Below, in pieces: positions 19,601-26,032 of a stretch of DNA of 26,032 nt; position 1 is the stretch's first letter; each line of letters opens with the position of its first letter. A program made the translations under genes and the position numbers. The notes under the pieces were generated by a model, which was given only the letters and a program-made list of their open reading frames with translations, was not told where the DNA came from and did not search any database. The DNA comes from Amphimedon queenslandica (Eukaryota; Porifera; Demospongiae; Haplosclerida; Niphatidae): assembly GCF_000090795.2 (NCBI RefSeq), contig NW_003546243.1:45185-71216 (forward strand), written 5' to 3'.

Positions 19601-22544
19601 TCTTTCTTTGGAAAAATTTGGCCCGAGACCATGGGATTTTTAAACTTAAAAAATAAAACTTTTGATCAGAACTACACTAGCTCAAACTTTCTATGCAACA
19701 TTAGAACATGTTTATATATCAGAAAACATGAAAAGAATTCTTTCCTGCCATGTTTGATTACATTTAATTGACAAATACCAGTAAGGAATATTTTATGAAA
19801 TTATTAAGCAAATTTAAAATCCAACTGAGCACTATGCCAAAATTCTGTGGGAAATCCTGATGCAAAAGACAACATTTCTGCATGCCATTAATTCTAAGTT
19901 ATAGCTCACTAAAAGCTAATTCATCTTAGTTAATAATAGTTAAAGCTAGTAGTGCTGTAAATTAAACTACATGTACAAATAGTTAAGAATTAACCTTAAC
20001 CAAATAAATATATACATGTAGGCCAAAGAAGCTTTCTATAAGTGACCTTACCAGCTAATTTTTCCTGCTCTAATACAAAGTTCTTCCATTCACTCGTCTT
20101 CTTTTGAGACTGTCCTATCACTTTAGTTGGTTCTTTATAGCATAACCTCAGTAAGACACCAGTAGTGCTCCTAGCATTGGGCTGACTATTACTTAACTGG
20201 AATAACTGATGAAACACTGGGAAACTAGACGATCCAATGTATCTGAATCACAACAGTCAAGGATAATATCATGAGCAAGCACAACAAAATGCTAGATATG
20301 TGATGACAATAAATTTAACAAGATTTTAAAAATAGCCACTCCACAATGTTTACACATGTATACATGTACATACATAATTGTAATAGTACATGTACACTTA
20401 TCATTCCTGTTATAAGAGCCATAGTAAATACACCTACTGAAACTGTGTGTTGAGTCAACATTATACATGTAGAATTGTATTGTACATGAGTACATCATTA
20501 CTATAATAAGGGATAGGATACAATTGGAGCTGAACACCAGATAGAAACAGCAGGGGGACTTGATTAATATCAATCAATTGAACTAGTTCTAAATGTGAAG
20601 GATGAGCCGAGGCACTTATACATAAATCATCATTTCCACCAACTGAAGCGACGGATTGTCTTAAAAGCAGTTTAAAATCAGATAATTCCATTACATGTGC
20701 ATGAGGAAGATTAGGGGAGTCTCTCCTTCTTTTTTGAATATATAATGAGCCTCTCCAAATGATTGGCACTGTTAACGTATTTTGTGTTAGAGTTGATAAT
20801 GATCCTACCTCAGCTTGCAAACACTCTGACCATTCAATCCATATTGAGCTATAGCTACATAACAGGAAAATACATACATGTACATGCACATTGTACTTAT
20901 TTGTCATTAATGATACATGGACGTGCACATTAAGAAGTATATGTGTTACAATACTGAAACAGAAATAAGGAAAGTGATGATTCTACCATGCAACAGTTTG
21001 AATTGACCTACGTGTATCAGAATGCTTTATTGGAGGTCAGGAAGATTGTTCACTATCAAACTAGTGGTCTTATTATCAGAAGCTGGCAGCTGTTTTAAAA
21101 TGCACATGTACATGTACAAGGTATCATTTTTATAGCTCAAGGTCAACTTTGGTGTACACTTACTGTACTTATTCTTGGTGATTTTGCATTATTGAGTGAA
21201 CAATTAATTTTATTTAAATCACAAAATGCCAAATTATTCAAAAAACGTAAAAGGACATAAATTATGACATTACACCAAATACCTGTTACTATCATTAGTA
21301 AGAAAATAAAGTGAACTGTTATGCCACTTCTTCAGTCTCCACAATGCACCAAACAAAGAGACAGTTGGACTAGAATGAAAAAATGTACAGTACATATAGC
21401 AGGAATGACTACTCCATGAGAGATGTACTATGCACAAACCTTACCTCAATAATTCAGGAACAATAACTATTACATCAAATAAAATATAGTCTAAAAATAC
21501 AAGAAAATTGTTAATATAACTGTACATGTATGTTATTGTGATTCATTTCACAGTGATTTAACCTTCTATATTAACTCGCAGCTATTTTTATAAACATATA
21601 CTACTAAGTCTATATGTAATGACTGTAATATAGCCACAATTGTAAAAAATTAATATTATTATAAAGATGTAAATACCTTCTAATTCCCACGGAACATTAT
21701 CCAATAAGTCATGGATCTCACCAGCTAGAGCTGTTTCATCCATTTCTATTTTGTGTTCATTAAGTGATTCGACGATAGTATCTTGCAAAGAATCCCATGT
21801 CATGTGACTAACATGTGACTTTGATGATGTAACAGGTGTAACAGGAGTAGATGACTGATCTCCACACAGCAACCATCGATTAGCAGGAAACTAAAACAAA
21901 AGATTTGACTATCTGATAGAATATTCATTTCCCGCTCAAACCAAAATAGCACAATAATAACTTAATACCATTAATTGGGAATGTTTTGGTATTAAGTAAT
22001 CTTGCTTTAGACTAATGACAGAGATTTTAACTTTAAAAATATTAATATTTTGAAAATGGCAATATCATATATATAGCCAGAAAGTTTCGTAGAAAAAAAC
22101 TTTTGTGATTTGGTAGCTCTCAGTCCATTTGTGGATCATCAGTGAAGCATTCACACCACTCATTAACCTGCAAAATATGTTATGATTTTTAATTTCGTGG
22201 TGTCATTCAAAACCACAAAAACCACGAAAGTTTTTGGCCACAAACTTAGCACACAACTTTCCGGCTATATGGTATCACAGAAATACAGAACACCCGCAGG
22301 TCATAACATATCATCAATGCCACATGGATTATATACCTTCTTTGAGTGATTTATAACAGCAACATAATCACTTTCTTTGGTTAAGCCTTCCTTTCTGGAG
22401 TCATAGCCACGAGACACCTCTCTGACAAGACTGACAGTCAAACCTAACAAAACCGTCAACAGGTTAGCATACGAACCCCAGCTAACCTTCACTCCCAGAC
22501 AAAAGAGATACTATAAAGAAACACCTACTGACACGAAGAGGCAT
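13646..22544 (-). CDS. MTBP: MTBP orthologue (Treslin partner, DNA replication initiation), 19 exons
   Basis: Minus-strand exons: 22544-22487, 22443-22337, 21890-21677, 21490-21445, 21369-21283, 20854-20522, 20242-20052, 18238-18053, 17384-17330, 17271-17219, 17161-17092, 16602-16437, 16131-16092, 16026-15951, 15661-15381, 15047-14970, 14024-13961, 13930-13843, 13687-13646. They total 2235 nt, frame kept at every junction, 744 residues (human MTBP is about 900). Matches to the remembered vertebrate sequence are collinear: D-Y-I-L-F-D-V-I-V-I-V then S-P-T-V-S-L-F-G-A-L (exons 4-5), I-I-W-R-G-S-L-Y-I and L-E-L-V-Q-L-I-D (exon 6), S-E-W-K-N-F (exon 7), and a C-terminal L-K-D-L segment with V-V-Q-F-E-L-E (exons 18-19). 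The middle (exons 8-16) is poorly conserved, acidic/Ser-rich, with a Pro-rich stretch in exon 12. In vertebrates MTBP binds Treslin/TICRR and supports CDC45 loading at origins. The exon 6 donor could instead be at 20485/20486 in frame. Confidence 0.85.
13931..13960 (-). other. 30-nt intron of MTBP
   Basis: The intron runs GTAATC...ACTAAAG. Read through, it gives an immediate in-frame TAA. Spliced, it joins ...C-T-L-R to L-L-N-S-T-L-K-D-L, which matches the conserved C-terminal L-K-D-L region of MTBP. A 78-nt alternative (donor at GTAAAT, acceptor TTGAAG) also keeps frame but would delete that conserved segment. Confidence 0.6.
14025..14969 (-). other. MTBP intron 16 (945 nt) with repeat fragments and a MITE
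   Basis: It contains decayed 186-bp repeat sequence at about 14330-14560 ('cagctcaaactttttacata', 'caatatgcatcagaaaatgt', and two 'tgctcataacttgaaaaat' copies) and a family A MITE at 14747-14924. No exon was seen in it. Confidence 0.5.
14747..14924. mobile_element. MITE, family A copy 1 (intron 16 of MTBP)
   Basis: The left end CATATAGCGGGAAATTTTGG and the right end (...CCTCCAAAATTTCCCACTATACGG) are inverted repeats. The centre carries 'gccattgagcatgcatataa' followed by 'tggctcaaaatggcgg', shared with the copy at 18326-18533. There is no coding capacity. Confidence 0.8.
15048..15380 (-). other. MTBP intron 15 (333 nt), nothing recognised
   Basis: It lies between exon 15 (donor GATG|GTATGTG) and exon 16 (acceptor TTCTCAG). 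I see no repeat or extra exon. Confidence 0.5.
16222..16422. mobile_element. MITE, family B copy 1 (intron 12 of MTBP)
   Basis: The left end reads 'atagagctgaaaatattcgt' and the right end, reverse-complemented, 'TACAGTATAGCTGGAAATAT'; they are imperfect inverted repeats continuing into 'ttaattttg'-like sequence. The right end stops about 15 bp from the exon 12 donor (exon end 16437). The open frame 16148-16333 falls across it and is not a gene. Confidence 0.7.
16730..16870 (+). repeat. Weak relative of the 186-bp repeat in MTBP intron 11
   Basis: A 'gaagcaattattttaacaaa' start, 'tgctcataact' and 'catgcatcagtaaaat' follow the order of the 14330-14560 and 18560-19740 repeat sequence. It is strongly diverged, so membership is tentative. 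Confidence 0.4.
16876..17076. mobile_element. MITE, family B copy 2 (intron 11 of MTBP)
   Basis: The left end 'atagaactggaaaagtttgt' pairs with the right end, whose reverse complement is 'TACTGTATAGCTGGAAATAT'. It has the same length class and right end as the copy at 16222-16422. Its right end also lies about 15 bp from a 5' splice site (exon 11 ends at 17092). Confidence 0.7.
17585..17772. mobile_element. MITE, family C (intron 8 of MTBP), TA-flanked
   Basis: The left end CCTTAGGGCGCTTTTTTTTC and the reverse complement of the right end, CCATAGGGCACCTTTTTAGG, match, and both continue into AGGGCT, 'tag/gta...tttttcagat'-like and 'aattttcg' segments. TA flanks both ends (17583-17584, 17773-17774). 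It is 188 bp long with no coding content. Confidence 0.75.
18326..18533. mobile_element. MITE, family A copy 2 (intron 7 of MTBP)
   Basis: The ends are a perfect inverted repeat over at least 26 bp: the left starts CCGTATAGCGGGTAATTTTG and the right ends in CAAAATTACCCGCTATACGG. It is 208 bp long and shares the central 'gccattgagcatgcatataa' with the copy at 14747-14924. Long open frames on both strands here are by-products of the palindromic structure. Confidence 0.88.
18560..19740 (+). repeat. Tandem array of about six 186-bp monomers
   Basis: Equivalent points ('aga(a/t)tt' after 'ataaaaat') fall at 18655, 18841, 19027, 19213, 19399 and 19596, giving spacings of 186, 186, 186, 186 and 197; the last is lengthened by extra ATATACATGTAT-type sequence. 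Each monomer carries 'ttcaattttggcaaaatttg', 'gagaccgtgtactatagtac', 'agggatttttactccatttt', 'gagcaacttcaaaaattcat', 'aatcagctcgaactttctac' and 'tatgcatcagataaaattat'. Outer monomers are more decayed. The period is a multiple of three, which explains repeated open frames such as 18606-18803 and 19323-19586; I do not call these genes. Confidence 0.9.
20855..21282 (-). other. MTBP intron 5 (428 nt)
   Basis: AT-rich, with ACATGTACATGTAC-type sequence near 21100-21119 and 20872-20889. At its 3' end two acceptors lie 6 nt apart (TGTAG|CTATAG|CTC), both in frame. No extra exon was recognised. Confidence 0.45.
21891..22336 (-). other. MTBP intron 2 (446 nt), mostly a MITE
   Basis: It contains the family D element at about 22067-22274. 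On the minus strand a TTTTGCAG acceptor-like site is followed by an in-frame V-N-E-W-C-E-C-F peptide ending in TGA, which would truncate the protein if included. Confidence 0.4.
22067..22274. mobile_element. MITE, family D (intron 2 of MTBP)
   Basis: The left end 'tatatagccagaaagtttcg' and the reverse complement of the right end, 'CATATAGCCGGAAAGTTGTG', are imperfect inverted repeats. An inner inverted pair around CCACGAAAGTTTTTGG-type sequence is also visible. It is about 208 bp with no transposase. Confidence 0.6.
22444..22486 (-). other. 43-nt intron 1 of MTBP
   Basis: The donor is GAAG|GTTAGC and the acceptor GTTTTGTTAG, with a textbook branch-site-like TGCTAAC 24 nt before the 3' end. 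Splicing gives exon 1 (M-P-L-R-V-S-R-C-F-F-I-V-S-L-L-S-G-S-E) in frame with exon 2. Unspliced, the frame hits TAG at once. Confidence 0.7.
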
Positions 22545-22728
22545 TATAACACAGACTCAAGGTAACAAGGTTTCCTGAGTTTGAAGAAGGGCGTGGAGAA
22601 AAAGAGGTGTGTCATCACTGTCATGATATGACATATAAAAAAATACACATATTTATGTAAAAATCATGGTGCAATAGCAGCATCAAAATATAAAATTAAA
22701 TGTTAATTCAATTAGAAATAAAAAGGTC

Positions 22729-24579
22729 TTATTCAAATTCAAAAACTAAGCCACTTCCTGACAACCTTTTAGTGTATTCAGCATCAAACCTTGCAGACTG
22801 CTCATCACTGAAGTGATTCTTCCAATCGCCAATCACTCCTTTACGTATAAAAGGTGTAGAATTACTCACGGTAACCTCTGGCGCCTCAGGTAGACTGTCA
22901 TAAGTAGCTAGTGGGTTATCTTTCATGCTATCGAATGTACACTGTCTAGTAATCTTCTCAATCATTGCATCATCAAGACTATATCCCATGAATTGTGCTA
23001 TAGCTTTCACTGATCCAGACAGGTCTTTCTTTAAATCTTCATACATTAAGAACAAAATATTCTCAGCATCTAAAAATGATACCTATAATTATCTGATTAA
23101 AATGTATGATTATACCTTTATATTTCCACCATTCAAGAACATGATCAAACCATAGCCCAAATGGAACTTCTCCTTTCATAAAGAACTCAAAGAAGCAATT
23201 CCAGTCACCAGTAAAATCAAAATGAGTAAAGCGTTTTGCATGATAGTAATAGGACACGGCCACATCTTTAGGATTACGAGCAATGTAGATATACTTGGCT
23301 ATGGAATTAGCAGGATCTCTTCCAGGCATCATGTGATATGGTAAATGACTCTTTAGGGTACGAGGAGATGACAGAGCCTATGGTAGTATAAAATAAATGA
23401 TATTTTTAAATACTAAAAGTGGATTGGTAATATAAACAGTACAAGTAGTCATTTTGCAAGTGAGACCAAATCCAATGGAAAGGTCCATCACAAAGAATCA
23501 AGAAAAGGAATTAAATATCTGAACAGAAGAGGCTATATACACACCAAATCCATGTGAATGTGATGCATTAAATTTATAGACTTTTTAATGATATTCATTT
23601 GCATACCATAAATGAAAAAATTATTCTGGCCGCGATGATGGAGGTATATGGTAGCCAAGAAATTCTTTTGTATCCCAATGAATATCATTAATCTAGTTAA
23701 CGCAGATATGATGTATACTTAAGTGTGAAATGACATTGCACTACTAGATCAAGAGGAAGGTTTGGCATTTGTGAGGAGCTGTCACACCCACCTAACTGAC
23801 CTAAGGCAAAAAAGTATTGGAATGCAGTCAATATCCAGTTTTTTCCCCAAGCCTAAAGAAAGATACTAGGAAAATTTATCGTTTAACATGGAAAGACAAT
23901 CCTTGCTCAAGCCTTGCTTTTTGAGAAAACTAGGATACAGTATAGTATAAAATTTTCGTGGCCAAAAATTTTCGTGAATTTCATGTTTTTTCAAAATTCA
24001 CAAAAATTAAATCTGCAAAAGTTAAAGTTGATTTAATATGGTTCAATATGGACAAAAGTATAAAACTACAAAAATTAAAGCCACAAAATTGATTTTTTTG
24101 GACAAATCTGTGAAATTTTTGGGCCACAGAAATTTTCCACTATACGGTACTCAATTTCCTTATTGGCTTTATAGCCTACATATACCTCCACAAATGACCA
24201 CCAATTTATTGGAGCCTTTTGTATGCATGGTAGGAAGTTTGGTACTGGCACATACACATTAATATACATGTAGTCCAGCCTGGAGTTTATATAGCATACA
24301 TTGACAGGCAGTTGAAAGTAAACTTACAAGCACAAAGTCTTTCCCTTTAAGTTCCAGCCATGGTATATCAGCAGTAATATGAGTATCTTTTTCTCCTCCC
24401 CTTTGAATGAGTGAAACAATCTGTTGTGTCCATGTTGTGCCAGATTTCGGATAAGAGACAACGTAAAGATCACCAAGAGAGACAGGATGGTCGGGGATTT
24501 CAGCTATCCACTTTGGATCTAACGTGAGAACAAGAAGCCCACTAGCATTACGCAAAGGTAACCTCGTCGAGCTGGACAT
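22729..24579 (-). CDS. Cytosolic sulfotransferase (SULT1-like), complete, three exons
   Basis: Minus-strand exons 24579-24328, 23377-23116 and 23069-22729 join in frame to 284 residues, close to the usual 290-300. It transfers sulfate from PAPS to hydroxyl or amine groups of small molecules. The PAPS 5'-phosphosulfate loop Y-P-K-S-G-T-T-W is at residues about 43-50. Exon 2 opens with K-S-H-L-P, holding the probable catalytic His. The 3'-phosphate site is R-N-P-K-D-V-A-V-S-Y-Y. The C-terminal R-K-G-V-I-G-D-W-K-N motif completes PAPS binding and is followed by the common F-x-x-x-Y end. There is no signal peptide or membrane anchor, so it is cytosolic. All catalytic motifs are intact; the substrate cannot be read from sequence. 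The stop codon is 184 bp upstream of the MTBP start, same strand. Intron 1 (950 nt) holds a MITE. Confidence 0.95.
23378..24327 (-). other. Sulfotransferase intron 1 (950 nt)
   Basis: The donor is GTGCTT|GTAAGT and the acceptor CTACCATAG. The intron contains the family E element (23938-24147). The rest is AT-rich with no recognised exon or gene. Confidence 0.6.
23938..24147. mobile_element. MITE, family E (intron 1 of the sulfotransferase), TA-flanked
   Basis: The left end CAGTATAGTATAAAATTTTC matches the reverse complement of the right end (ACCGTATAGTGGAAAATTTC), and both continue into the (C/G)TGGCC motif. TA flanks the element on each side. It is about 210 bp; the open frames on both strands inside it are not genes. 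Confidence 0.7.
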
Positions 24580-24613
24580 TTTGTTGTCCTGTTGGCCTCG
24601 CCCTCACTTGATC

Positions 24614-24629
24614 CACGTGGTATCACGTG
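24614..24629. promoter_or_regulatory. Two CACGTG E-boxes, 10 bp apart
   Basis: Perfect CACGTG palindromes at 24614-24619 and 24624-24629 lie 35-50 bp upstream of the sulfotransferase ATG and are spaced one helical turn. CACGTG is the classic site of bHLH-leucine-zipper factors (MYC/MAX, USF, MITF type). That they regulate this gene is an inference from position. Confidence 0.5.
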
Positions 24630-24669
24630 TACCAAAAGCTTATAATAATTTTTATCGCACTGATTGTAG

Positions 24670-24870
24670 TCTGATGTCTTGAATGACTCATGCATAGAAC
24701 ACTACTTTCCTTGGAAGTGGAAATTAACTACAAAGGAGGCATCATTTGTACTAGTAGTAATAATAATATTATTACTACAATAACAACAACTGATGCTATT
24801 GTCCACTTTCAAGGAAATTAGATCCTAGTGTTGTTTCATATGAGATGCATGACACATCCTAGACATCAAA
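24670..24870. mobile_element. MITE-like inverted-repeat element, family F
   Basis: The left side 'tctgatgtcttgaatgactc' pairs with the right side, whose reverse complement begins 'TTTGATGTCTAGGATGTGTC', and the arms continue through CATGCAT, AACACTA and CCTTG-AAGTGGA. The centre is a near-perfect palindrome of GTAGTAATAATAATATTATTACTAC type at about 24753-24780. No coding content. Confidence 0.65.
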
Positions 24871-25364
24871 CATGCAAATACCTACCCATTAAATTAACTC
24901 TAGCTCAAAACTTTTTGAGAATTGGCTTACCTGGAATCAGTTTGTAGATCTATTCTCAATACCAGATAGAGGCATATAAACCACAAAACAAGATGTCTAC
25001 TGCATGCCGTACATTCATGCAGTTTTAATTTAAATATTTTGCCTCAGAAATACATACTATAGACATGATAATAATTTTTTTAGAAACGGTCCGTTTTAGA
25101 AACTTCTAACTCTTTATTCCATGGCCTCATTTTTTACCAAATGAGCTAAAAAGTCATTTCTGTGAACAGCCACGTACACCCAAATAACTGTAAGCAGTAA
25201 ATAATCTGGTATACTGTATGCAGGAGCCATAGATTAGATATTTTGATTTACTCTGATATCCATGCCTAGTAGACCCACTGCCAATATAGATCTATGCTGC
25301 CAACAAGGCTTAGTACTACATATCTATGCTGCCAACTTGAAGTAGAAGACTATATAGTCCAATA

Positions 25365-26032
25365 ATGCGGACAGTAAGAAAGTGGATATTTATTTTAGCA
25401 CTACTTCTTACTGTTGTTTTCGTTTTCTTATACTTCAGCAGTCACAAACCTGAATGGAATCCCCCATCAAGCTCTGGCTGCCATGTCACATCGCAGTTCA
25501 AGTATAAAGTAGCGTCCATACGACCTCCTCCACTCCCTAGAAGATTTGTACTAGCTTTCTCTTACTGGGAGCAAATGACAATGGGTGTCAGTAATTTACT
25601 GTCATTGCTTAGATTTGCTCGTCTATGGAAAGCAGAGGTCCCAATCCCTTTTCTCAATCGTACATTTTTATCTGGTTTTCCTTCCAATCAAAATGTTACA
25701 AATTTTAACTATATCACAGAAGACACCAGAACAGTTGACTTTGATTTAGATCTGTTGTTCAAGCTTAATGATTTTATGGGTCACCCTCCAAAGTACACTG
25801 ATTATGCCCCACTGATTCCATACAAAAAGTTTGTTAAGGAACTACAAGACCAGCTCTGGATATTTTATGTTAACATTGTATATGACCAGGACCAAAATCA
25901 TGATCATGGGCAAACAAAACACTGCTCAATATTCAATAAATACTGGAACAATCCACATTTCCCTGGGATAAGGATATCTTGTTGTGAAATTAATGGAGCC
26001 ATACCAACTCTTCCTGATGACATAGCAAATAT
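25365..26032 (+). CDS. Type II membrane protein with W-E-Q motif, possible Golgi glycosyltransferase (5' part only)
   Basis: The frame is open from ATG 25365 to the window edge (222 codons, no stop). The start M-R-T-V-R-K-W is followed by a single hydrophobic segment (about residues 8-23, I-F-I-L-A-L-L-L-T-V-V-F-V-F-L-Y) with no cleavage-site look, so it is a signal anchor typical of Golgi type II proteins. The lumenal part has a Pro-rich stem, then F-V-L-A-F-S-Y-W-E-Q-M-T-M-G-V-S-N-L-L and V-P-I-P-F-L-N. This 'YWEQ.T.A..NLL' plus 'V.PF' pattern resembles a group of uncharacterised invertebrate type II proteins, some described as fucosyltransferase-like. Three N-x-S/T sites are visible (N-R-T, N-V-T, N-F-N is not one; the third is uncertain). 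The catalytic part lies beyond the window, so function is not established. Confidence 0.75.
   Translation, partial: MRTVRKWIFILALLLTVVFVFLYFSSHKPEWNPPSSSGCHVTSQFKYKVASIRPPPLPRRFVLAFSYWEQMTMGVSNLLSLLRFARLWKAEVPIPFLNRTFLSGFPSNQNVTNFNYITEDTRTVDFDLDLLFKLNDFMGHPPKYTDYAPLIPYKKFVKELQDQLWIFYVNIVYDQDQNHDHGQTKHCSIFNKYWNNPHFPGIRISCCEINGAIPTLPDDIAN

Larger units (their letters stand above)
18239..20051 (-). other. MTBP intron 7 (1813 nt) hosting a MITE and the 186-bp tandem array
   Basis: This is the largest intron in the window. Almost all of it is repeat: (A)CATGTACATGT-type sequence at 18246-18292, family A MITE 18326-18533, and the tandem array about 18560-19740. Exon 7 ends in phase 1 and exon 8 starts in the matching phase, so no exon is missing for frame reasons. 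Confidence 0.6.
24580..25364. promoter_or_regulatory. Divergent intergenic region between the sulfotransferase and the right-edge membrane protein gene
   Basis: 785 bp. It contains paired E-boxes near the sulfotransferase start, an inverted-repeat element (24670-24870), and close to the right-hand gene a direct repeat of ATCTATGCTGCCAAC at 25290-25304 and 25322-25336. Nothing else was recognised between about 24875 and 25285. Confidence 0.45.

Noticed and set aside
24038-24269. Frames on both strands in the sulfotransferase intron
   Set aside because: They overlap the family E MITE and have no domain signature.
1-26032. A bacterial-style operon, CRISPR array or defence system
   Set aside because: The genes are spliced, lie on both strands with intergenic spacers, and belong to animal families; no regularly spaced short direct repeats with unique spacers were seen.

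Overview
The window looks like animal genomic DNA, most likely from a demosponge such as Amphimedon queenslandica. The evidence is AT-rich sequence, many very short spliceosomal introns (30-66 nt in several cases), metazoan gene families (MTBP, cytosolic sulfotransferase, PX/SH3 adaptor, RING-MATH proteins), a type II membrane protein with a fibrinogen-like head, and a high density of small inverted-repeat elements. The species name is an inference; no database was searched.

Layout from left to right: (1) the 3' end of a MATH-domain gene (2-250, +); (2) about 1.6 kb with one unassigned open segment (365-553) and nothing else recognised; (3) a two-exon gene on the minus strand (1884-3531) for a type II membrane protein with an Asn-rich stalk and a fibrinogen-like head; (4) a divergent intergenic region with a small CG-rich patch; (5) a 14-exon plus-strand gene (4377-7542) for a p47phox/Tks-type adaptor with one PX and five SH3 domains; (6) a 2.2 kb intergenic region with a strong hairpin, a 574-bp TIR element and decayed 186-bp repeat monomers; (7) a single-exon gene (9707-13126, +) for a RING/TRAF-zinc-finger protein with six MATH domains; (8) converging on it, a 19-exon minus-strand gene (13646-22544) whose spliced product (744 residues) matches the replication-initiation factor MTBP; its introns hold at least five MITEs and a tandem array of 186-bp repeats; (9) 184 bp upstream of MTBP, on the same strand, a complete three-exon cytosolic sulfotransferase (22729-24579); (10) a divergent promoter region with paired E-boxes and a MITE; (11) the 5' part of a type II membrane protein gene running off the right edge (25365-26032, +).

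The genes are not an operon or an obvious functional cluster. They look like unrelated neighbours in a compact genome. The only within-window family relationship is between the two MATH-domain genes. Exon boundaries were placed by hand from GT/AG (one GC/AG) signals, reading-frame continuity and remembered family alignments. The three multi-exon models (PX/SH3, MTBP, SULT) keep frame through every junction. No clear AATAAA signal was found close behind most genes. I found no tRNA, rRNA or CRISPR array.
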